A stretch of DNA of 64,000 nt from Temnothorax longispinosus. Its lineage: Eukaryota; Arthropoda; Insecta; Hymenoptera; Formicidae. Made by a program: the position numbers and the translations under genes. This document shows, one piece after another, positions 56,670-64,000 of this stretch. How positions within the stretch are numbered: position 1 is the first letter of the stretch; every line of letters begins with the position of its first letter. Location: contig NC_092368.1 in assembly GCF_030848805.1 (NCBI RefSeq), positions 12,578,856 to 12,642,855 on the forward strand. The letters run 5' to 3'. Under the pieces are notes generated by a model. That model had not been told where the DNA came from and made no database searches. It saw nothing but the letters and a program-made list of their open reading frames with translations.

Positions 56670-57426
56670 CTTGGTGCTGCAAAAAAGAATTTTGTGTGAT
56701 TACACTAAAGGAGTGTTATGAAAAATTGGACACGATTCATGTAACGTCATAATTTTAAAGTCAAATATGGCTTTAAAATTACTTCTATTACACAAATTCC
56801 ACGCATAAAGTCTCGTATGCGTGTATGACAGAAATGGATACCGACGTAGAAGATTCGACACACCTAAGATGCGAAAAATCGAAAACTATTTAGTTATCAA
56901 CATCTTTAAACCTTCGGAGTAAAATCACGAAACGATTATTCCGCCAATAATAGACGTGCCATCAACAATTATTTAGCGTACTTATAAGTAACAAAGGGAT
57001 TGCACGAGAAGCTGCAAGTTCCTTTATTGTCGTCACTTGGCGCGGATCTGCGCGACGTAACGAAAACGTAAATATATCGATGACGAAATTCGGGAGAATA
57101 ATTTGCGGCGATCATTGTTTTCGGAAAATCGGAGAGAGAGAGAGAGAAGGAGAACAACGTCGCGGAATATCGACGACATGTGGCCGGAAATTTCTAGTCG
57201 GCTGATACTCGACGAATCCCGGGATGAGAGAACCACGTTTCACTGGGACGAGAGTGACAAGACAAAGGAAACTCTACCGTTTGAAGAGTTTCCTCATTCC
57301 CGAGCGGAAGACACCTCTGCTCGGCATGATTATCGAGCGTGTTTTTAGGTGTACATACGATGTACGATGAATACGAACGCTCTTACAGCTTAGCCGCGCG
57401 ACATTTTGACGACGTGTGAAACTCAC

Positions 57427-57620
57427 CTATTTGGAGAGAGATTTTCGGAAGTAGCGATCGCTATCGAGCGGCCCGGCAGCTCGAACGTAAATTGACGTAA
57501 ATGACGTTCGATAACTTGGAGGGAGCCAGACGGCTCCCGACTCTCCCGAGGCAGATTTGTTCGTTTATTGCACCTTCTGCACTTTGCTCCTCTCTGTTCC
57601 TCTTTTTCTCTTTCTCTCTT
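57427..57620 (-). promoter_or_regulatory. 5' UTR exon and promoter region of the FUN14-domain gene
   Basis: CCAAATAG/GTGAGTTTC on the - strand is a strong donor ending at 57427, with no start codon needed in the exon. The upstream limit is not readable; the span is approximate. A GAGA-rich stretch at 57130-57153 lies in the following intron. Confidence 0.4.
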
Positions 57621-57767
57621 GCTCATACCAAAGAGAACTGCTCACACATAAATTTGTATCAATTTTTACCTCGTTTTTTAACGCTCGAATTCGTATATTT
57701 GATCCCATTTTATTTTTATTTCTATGTCGCCTGAAGTTTATTGTATTAATTACCCTGATGGAAAAAT

Positions 57768-57912
57768 TACTACGTTTACGCGAGCGTTTACTTCTGTTAC
57801 GATTATTCACTCGTTTACGCGGAGTAAATTATCGTAAGGTACTACAAAATCCCGTTTACGCGAAGGAATTATCATAAGTTACTACAGAAGTAATGCTCGC
57901 GTAAACGTAGTA
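57768..57912. mobile_element. MITE with TACTACGTTTACGCGAGCG ends, copy 3
   Basis: Inverted ends as in copies at 6066 and 18692, flanked by AAT on both sides. 145 bp, non-coding. Confidence 0.85.
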
Positions 57913-58130
57913 AATGTCTCACATATTGTGAAAATTTTTTATAGGTATATTATTTTAGGATATTAATCAGAATTTCTATGAAAATTTCAAGTCTCAGATT
58001 TATTTTTATACGAATTTGAAACATTTTTCAGAAAAACTTAGACAAAATAATAATGAAATATTTTAGGTTTTCCCCGCCAATACATCTTTGTAGAAATCTA
58101 ATAATAATATATAATAAGAAAATCCCCACA

Positions 58131-58174
<44 letters not shown>

Positions 58175-58280
58175 ATTATGTTAATTCATACATACAGGTA
58201 CTGAAATATTCAGAAAATCCTCATGCAATTATTTTTGAAAGTATTTGAGAAAGACATATTTTTTCAGACATTTTTATTTA
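57913..58280. other. AT-rich intergenic sequence with a TA microsatellite
   Basis: TA repeats at 58134-58170. Nothing else recognised. Confidence 0.4.
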
Positions 58281-58692
58281 AGGACCAGCTGCCCCGGCGA
58301 ACTTCGTACCGCCTGACAGTAATGAATGTAGTGATAAGACACGCAAATAATCCCTCTCTCTCCCCCTCTCTTTCTCTCCCCCTCCCTCTCTCCCCCTCCC
58401 TCTCTCCCTCTTCCCTCTCTCCCTCTCTTTCTCTCTTTCTCTCCCTCTCTCCCCCTCCCTCTCTCCCCTTCCCTCTCTCCCCCTCTCTCCCTCACTCTAG
58501 GTATTTTTTCTATGTATTTGGATATCCTTTTAAATTAATTTTTTTTTTACGTGAATTTTTTCGATATTTTATTAGTTATTCTGCTATTCCGGAAAATTCT
58601 ACCCCTATTTCATATACTTGTGGTAAAAATTCGGCCCAGCCGTTCTTGAGTTATAAGTGGTGTAACTAACCCGATCTTGTTTTATATATATA
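58281..58692 (+). mobile_element. SINE/RTE-like dispersed repeat with CT-rich insert
   Basis: The head CAGCTGCCCCGGCGAACTTC is a common insect dispersed-repeat head. The end, CAGCCGTTCTTGAGTTATAA and GTGTAACTAACCCGA with a TATA tail, equals the copy at 23113-23276. A pyrimidine microsatellite (CCCTCTCT units) fills 58350-58498. The family is not certain. Confidence 0.5.
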
Positions 58693-59494
58693 GATGTATT
58701 GCACCTATTTTCAAAGCGCTACCAAGTGGATAAAAATTTGTAAGAATGTTCTTTTAGTCTTCTTGATGTGCTACAAAAAAAGTAGAAACGAATCCACTAA
58801 ACGGTTGCTGAGATATAACGATTTTAATTTTCACTGATTTTACACGTATTTTTATGGGAAGAGACGATTTTGACGGATAAAACAGCTAAAAAAATGATGA
58901 AGGAGCGCTACCAATATTTTGAATTTTTTTGTACATCTAGTATACGAATAGATGAAACTATCTGTCAAGTTTCAATTGTCTTCACTACACCGTTTTAAAG
59001 AAATAAATTAATAATTAATGATAATTAATAATTAATTAATAATTAATAATTAATTATTAATTTTATTAATAATTTGACGTTATAAAGTTGAAATCAGGGC
59101 ATTTTTACTGCCAAAAGTTTAGGCTCATAAATTACAAAAATCGCAAATAATACTGGGAAAACATTTGTAAAGTAAAATAACTTTGTAGGAGTAAAAATAA
59201 GACTCCTACTATCATTTGAGTATCTTACATCTAGATTTACTATGCGTTAGGCGTAGATATTCAAGTATTTCAAATTTCATGCACTTTTGTCTAAGATTGT
59301 ACCAGTGATACATCCTTAAATCTAATAAAACATGAGAAATGTTTAGAAAATTTGTAGGAAAATATGAGAAATTTTTTCATCAAAGTAAGTTTCTCATAAT
59401 AATTTTTGTATTTGTATTCTTCGACGTATGTTATATATAATGATAATATTCATTTTCAATTCCCGACAGTTAGATGTTATCTTTATATAATGTC
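58693..59494. other. Intergenic sequence
   Basis: AT-rich, with a TTAATAATTAATAATTAAT low-complexity stretch near 59000-59065. No gene or known repeat seen. Confidence 0.35.
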
Positions 59495-59626
59495 CATTTC
59501 TACCAATGCAGATTAACTTTAATCTCGATTTAATTTACTTTTTATCTTTTCCTACTTCTAAGAATTAAAGACGAGATAAAAAGTAAGTCAAATCGAGATT
59601 AAAGTTAATCTGCATCGATAGAAATT
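59495..59626. mobile_element. Small MITE or hairpin
   Basis: Inverted arms starting TTTCTACCAATGCAGATTAA and continuing through CTTTAATCTCGATTTA to a centre near 59560. Non-coding. Confidence 0.65.
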
Positions 59627-60150
59627 AACATAAACGATTAACGCTAATCGAGCAGTGATCAGGGGCCATATTCTGTACACGCTTAATACCGACACCTATC
59701 GGTTCGATAAGCATCGTTGCGCAGGTTTTTCATATCGTATAAAAGCTGAAAAATTGGGCCTGATTGGGCCCCAGTTTATTTTTCCACGTGACAAAACTTA
59801 CTCGCTGATGGCTTTACCGCGTTTGAAGCATTCAAATTTTCCGCTCGCCCGAAACTCAAGATGGCGGTAGGTCACATGACTCCAGGGCAGAGATGCCGGC
59901 GGGCGCTCGGCAGTGGTTCGGCGCACGGTCTTACATACAGGTCTGGAAACTCCTGTGTTTTTAAGTGGTGGGGGGTGTCACCGTTAGTGAGGCACGTAGA
60001 CCCCAGTATTGGAGCAAACCTATCGGACGGACGGGGAAACTGAGCCGACCGTGACCATGTTCAAATGGTGGTGATCGTGTGTCAAAATTCGAAATCAGTG
60101 AAAATCTTTGAAACTTGTATGAGTGAAAGTTAACATAAATTGTAAATACA

Positions 60151-60382
60151 ATGCCAAAAGCGTGCATTGTGCCGAATTGCTGGAAGAAATTTAAGGACAA
60201 TACAGAAAAATGTTCCGTTTTTAAAGTGCCTTAGGACGAAGAATTGCGTAAAAATGGGAATCTGCAATTCCCGGCATTGCAGTATTGAAATCGTCGCAAC
60301 ATGTGTGTGAGCGTCATTTTGAGCCAACGTGCATCGTGCGAAAATTAGAGAAGCGTGGTCCAGATGAAAAATTCTCATTGAT
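60151..60382 (+). pseudogene. THAP zinc-finger exon, broken
   Basis: ATG at 60151 opens MPKACIVPNCWKKF, then CSVFKVP, a TAG, and after a frameshift SSQHVCERHFEPTC. This is the C-x4-C ... C-x2-H layout of a THAP DNA-binding domain. A donor ATGTAAGTG follows at 60383. Stop and frameshift make it dead. Confidence 0.75.
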
Positions 60383-60605
60383 GTAAGTGTGAATTATTTA
60401 AACAGTTTTGTCGATTGCATTTTCGCATTTGCATAAGGTTATGTATTAATTATAAAGAATTATATACAATTATATAAAATTATATATCAAAGGTATTATA
60501 TATATCAATGTACAAAGGTATATAATATATATATATACAATTATACATACATACATATATACATATATACATACATACATATTGTATATGTATATATATA
60601 ATTAA

Positions 60606-60725
60606 GGCCGCAGTCCGATTCACACTCAGAGCGCTATTGGCATCATTCTATCTTTATCATTCATTAGGCATAAACAAGGATAGAATAACGCCAATAGCGC
60701 TTTGAACATGCATCGGAACGCGGCC
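60606..60725. mobile_element. 120-bp MITE with TAA duplication
   Basis: Ends GGCCGCAGTCCGATTCAC and an inverted relative, with inverted AGCGCTATTGGC blocks inside, flanked by TAA at 60603-60605 and 60726-60728. PIF/Harbinger-like. Confidence 0.8.
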
Positions 60726-61139
60726 TAATTTGATTGGCTCACCCCTAGGTTCGCCATTTTGCCTCACTATCTGAGTCACTCCCCACCCTACAAGTTTCCA
60801 GACCTGTATGTAAGACCGTGGTTCGGCGTCATTCGGCGTTCGGTCGCGCTCGGCGTGGCTCGGCATCACTCGGCATTCGTTGGCGTCCACGGTCCACGGT
60901 CGTATACACAGGTCTGGAAACGAAGGTGGTGGGGATGGTTCGCTTGAGCGTGTGAGAATTTATTTGGCTTGTGGCCACAAGGGCTGCGCTGCGTGTTATG
61001 GTCCTGGTTCGCATAGCGCAAGCGCCCTGCGCATCGGCCATTAGAGAAGAAGTGTCCCACTTTGAGAACCGATTTTAACCAACGATTAAGACGAGCTTTA
61101 TTTTCGTCTTCCATTAGCGCGTACGTCTGTGGGGTCGCG

Positions 61140-61853
61140 CCTATTATTTTTTGTACCTCCGCATTTACATTATAATGAATTATACATTACTATACTTTGT
61201 TCAAAATGGCTAGAGACTTTTTAACATCCTGGAAAGTGTACCGTGCTGAACAAATAATTCAAGAGAAGTCTCAATGGTTGTAAATTCAGTTGCTCAATAA
61301 AATGCAACGTGATTTATGCAATATTTATTTCATATTATTTTCCATATATGCTTACTAAATAAGATAAAAGAAAAAATATTGTAATTACCTATAAAAAAAT
61401 TTACGCAATCTCATACGCAAGAATTAAAAATACGCCATATATGTTTTATATATTTATTGAATAAAATTTAATATAATATATTAAATGCATTTATTTCGAA
61501 GAACAACGTGAAAGAGTTTCAAAGAACTAGTTAAAATAGAATTTTATATTTTAAAGTTTAGGATTTGAAGATTAAATAATGCGATATATCAAAGCATATA
61601 AGAATATATACGTTAGGAAAAGCATTCTAACATACACAACACAAATATATTCTTTATATATATTCTCTATCAACCAGTTTAGAAGAAAATCTCAATTTCT
61701 GTAAATGCTCTAGATAACTCTAGTGATTAATAGATATATCAATCAACCATAGTTTTTAAAGATAAACATAGCAGCGCTCTGTGCTCTTTATGCAATTATA
61801 GTTTAATAAACTTGGAAAAATAATATAATATGCATATGTATGTGAATTCATAA
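61140..61853. other. Non-coding part of P-superfamily element 2
   Basis: AT-rich sequence between the left terminus and the actinin stop codon. It may include captured actinin 3' UTR. No gene seen. Confidence 0.3.
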
Positions 61854-62606
61854 TTAATTCTGGAAAAGAGTACGCGTAAATTCTATATAATCCAACGCAG
61901 CTGTTATCGGTCGTTCCGACTTGGGATCTACATAAGGTTTCATACGGCAACGCAATAATCGGCCATCTCCTTTGTGAGGTTCTGAAAAAGAAAAAAAAAC
62001 GATTAACGAATATAAATTGCATTCTTCGTGATTGTAGGAACATTGTAACTTATATTTTCTGAATATTCAATAGTATTTGCAATACTTACAGCATATAATT
62101 CCTCCTTTGTGACGTACGGCCGATCTGCTGCAGTGATTGCTCGGAAAGCGTTCTCTATTTCCTCCGAGCTCTGCACGTCTCTCCGTTTCCTTGCTGATCA
62201 TAAACGCCATGTATTCTTGCAGCGATACATAGCTGTCTCTATTAGGATCCACGATGTCTGCGAATAATAATATCGTGTTAAAAATAGATGGTTCGAAATA
62301 ATGTAACCGGAAATAACACAAGAATTAAAATCAACAAAACCTAATATGTTCTCGAATTCCGGATCGGGCTGTCCTTCTTCCATCATAGGAAAGTCATAGC
62401 CCAAGCTCTCAGGCACGATTTAAATTCTTGATGATTCAGACGGCCACTCTTGTCCTTGTCAAAGTGCTTGAACATCATGGAGAATTCCTTTAGTGCGTCT
62501 TCAGATACACCGGACTGGTTTCGCGCTTGAATCTGCTGTTCTAAATTGTGTTGCATGCACATTCCTAACTGATCCCATTGTTGTGCCAATCCTACGGTAC
62601 TGTGTT
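61854..62606 (-). pseudogene. Alpha-actinin C-terminal EF-hand exons, captured and broken
   Basis: Three exons on the - strand: 62606-62341 (STVGLAQQWDQLGMCMQHN, MMFKHFDKDKSGRLNHQEF), 62257-62090 (DIVDPNRDSYVSLQEYMAFM, then EEIENAFRAITAADRPYVTK in another frame) and 61981-61854 (NLTKEMADYCVA, then RMKPYVDPKSERPIT to TRTLFQN and the natural stop). This is the calmodulin-like end of alpha-actinin, the actin cross-linker. GT-AG sites are intact, so introns came along. Each exon has one frameshift (at LRA-LGYD, after SKETE and after DYCVA). The spectrin repeats and actin-binding part are missing. Confidence 0.92.
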
Positions 62607-62748
62607 CTGTGTAATTGTACGAAAGAAGGCTTTTTCTCATTGCAAGATTCGTCGACCGTTGTATTCATCGAGGGCTCGTCCAAAGAGAAATAATTATGCT
62701 CTGCACTGATGCAATTGAACAATCCCTAGCAGTGGCGATATTTTCTAC

Positions 62749-63200
62749 CTTTCTCTGACAGTCAAATTTTGAAGGAACAGCCAACGGATGGAGTCGAGTG
62801 CGCATGTAAGGAGCCTTCAATAAACATGCAATGAAGTAACAAAATCATTTGAAAGTTAACCCAGCAAGAACGAATCAAAATATTTACTTATGTAATAGTC
62901 ACGCAAGTCAATTTGTATATATAATTATAATATAATTAAACATAGAAAAAATGTAATTATCATTAAACTTACTTCGGCGATAATCCGATCATTATCGTAT
63001 TTCACCCATTTCTTGAGGATGTGATGTTCTTCGAAATGCTTCTCGCAAACGAATTGCGACGGCTTCAGATCAACAATGCCCGGAATCGCAGCAATCCATT
63101 TTTTACATTGTTCAATATTTGACGGCACTTTAAACAACGAACATTTCTTTGCTGAATAATTTCGCGATTTGCACATTGGCACCGCGCACGATTTAGTCAT
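62749..63200 (-). CDS. THAP-domain protein of P-superfamily element 2
   Basis: Exon 1, 63200-62973: MTKSCAVPMCKSRNYSAKKC, SLFKVPSN, W, QFVCEKHFEEHH, a full C-x4-C ... C-x2-H THAP finger without defects, ending RIIAE/GTAAGT. Exon 2, 62814-62749: APYMRTRLHPLAVPSKFDCQ, the usual AVP box, ending at AAG/GTAGAA. Frames match. A DNA-binding protein of about 98 residues before whatever exon follows. Splicing into the actinin exon at 62606 would hit a stop within five codons. Confidence 0.65.
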
Positions 63201-63690
63201 TATATCGCACAGTATCACACAATCGCACGTGGTATTAATGATATTAAACACGCACGATCCGCCGAACAACAGAACCGACGAGGAGTGGAGCTTTCCGCGC
63301 TTCATCGACGATCAACGATGGCCCTGGCTTTACCAGGCTTTACTAGCAGGAGCGAGGAGCGAGCAGGTTAGGTTAGGTTATTCACGCGCTTCATTTTAAC
63401 CAGGTACCATAACCAAAAGCGACGCGTAGTGGCGGTCAGAGACATAAAATTTACAACTCTAAGCGACTACCCCCCACCACTGAAATTTGACTTGGTTTCC
63501 AGACCTGTGTATACGACCGTGTTGGCGTCTCATGTCTAAAGCACGGTGTCCACGATGCAAGAACTGTGTCCAAGTTTCGATTTAAACCAATAAACTTGCA
63601 ACTCTTACAGAAAAGTAGCAGTTTCATTGGCTTAAACCGAGCCTTAACACCGGGCCTTAGGGCCAATTTCACCAACCACAGTTAGCTTAA

Positions 63691-64000
63691 GGGGATCCTG
63701 CAGCCGTATGATTTACCGACATTATCGTTTTTCGATGGATCTTTTAATTGGCTTTACAGAATTGCAAGTTTTTGGTCTAGAATTAAAGTACGCACAAAAA
63801 TCTAGGGCAGAAAACGCGATTTTATATCAAAAACGCCAAAAATTAAAAATGTTACTTATTTGGGCACATACGCAGCTGTCACCTGACGACAATATTTGCT
63901 TAAAACAAAAATTCTGCAGTTTATACATACATAATTTTTATCATCTGCCCTTGGGAAAACATGTAGGAATAATATCGTGCAAGTAGAAGTAAGATTCAAT
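63691..64000 (+). mobile_element. TTAA-preceded repeat, cut by the window end
   Basis: TTAA at 63687-63690 is followed by GGGGATCCTGCAGCC, then ATTTACCGAC, similar to the terminus at 46212 (GGGGATCCT ... ATTACCGACC). An open frame continues to 63986 but matches nothing I know. Confidence 0.4.

Larger units (their letters stand above)
59924..60820 (+). mobile_element. P-superfamily element 1, non-autonomous
   Basis: Termini CACGGTCTTACATACAGGTC and complement, flanked by the perfect 8-bp duplication GTTCGGCG (59916-59923, 60821-60828), as P elements make. 897 bp, with a decayed THAP exon and a nested MITE at 60606-60725. No transposase core. Confidence 0.85.
60888..63521 (-). mobile_element. 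P-superfamily element 2 carrying alpha-actinin exons
   Basis: The right terminus is the complement of CACGGTCGTATACACAGGTC; the left terminus is the same with an extra CACGGTC in front. The perfect 8-bp duplication TTGGCGTC lies at 60880-60887 and 63522-63529. 2634 bp. On the - strand it has a THAP exon pair followed by three alpha-actinin exons; no transposase core is readable. Confidence 0.88.

Noticed and set aside
57103..57348. 81-codon plus-strand frame near the FUN14 gene
   Set aside because: No ATG at its reported beginning, low-complexity Arg/Glu composition from GAGA repeats, and it lies in an intron on the opposite strand.

Overview
The window is eukaryotic nuclear DNA. Its genes have many introns with GT-AG boundaries, it is AT-rich with long microsatellites, and its conserved exons read as insect proteins. 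The gene content, the style of the LINE and the large variety of DNA transposons suggest a hymenopteran, probably an ant; that placement is inference. Four host genes look intact: an endosomal Na+/H+ exchanger of the NHE6/7/9 type (+, coding 5767-13433), MBLAC1 (-, 43250-47131), Integrator subunit 9 (+, 47636-53981) and a FUN14-domain mitophagy-receptor-like protein (-, 55310/55835-56669, with a 5' UTR exon near 57427). I rebuilt each exon chain by hand and every chain is in frame. MBLAC1 and IntS9 are head to head, about 0.5 kb apart.

Most of the rest is mobile DNA, much of it nested. 1-5.5 kb holds MITEs, a decayed hAT transposase tail, and a 2.9-kb TTA-flanked element (2515-5400) whose ends carry arrays of the palindrome AGTCGACTT and whose middle is a broken, intron-containing copy of the 3' end of the DHX37/kurz helicase gene. 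19.1-23.6 kb is a broken copy of the histone demethylase UTX/KDM6 whose last intron was invaded by a palindromic Tc1 element and a second large foldback. 24.85-42.92 kb is one LINE insertion with a 15-bp target duplication; inside it lie a THAP/P-superfamily transposon, a further insert with a full-length BEL/Pao LTR retrotransposon (5-bp duplication, near-identical LTRs, one 1707-codon ORF), and a MITE.

The large MBLAC1 intron (43955-46980) holds a long palindrome and a set of nested elements around an orphan piece of 28S rRNA that is itself split by a MITE. At 59.9-63.5 kb two P-superfamily elements lie next to each other, each with a perfect 8-bp target duplication. The second carries a THAP-domain exon pair and, on the same strand, three exons of the EF-hand end of alpha-actinin.

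The main theme is host-gene pieces (DHX37, alpha-actinin, 28S rRNA) carried inside terminal-inverted-repeat elements with introns kept, which means DNA-level capture and not retroposition. All captured coding pieces carry frameshifts or stops. Family assignments come from reading translated motifs by eye; no database search was run.
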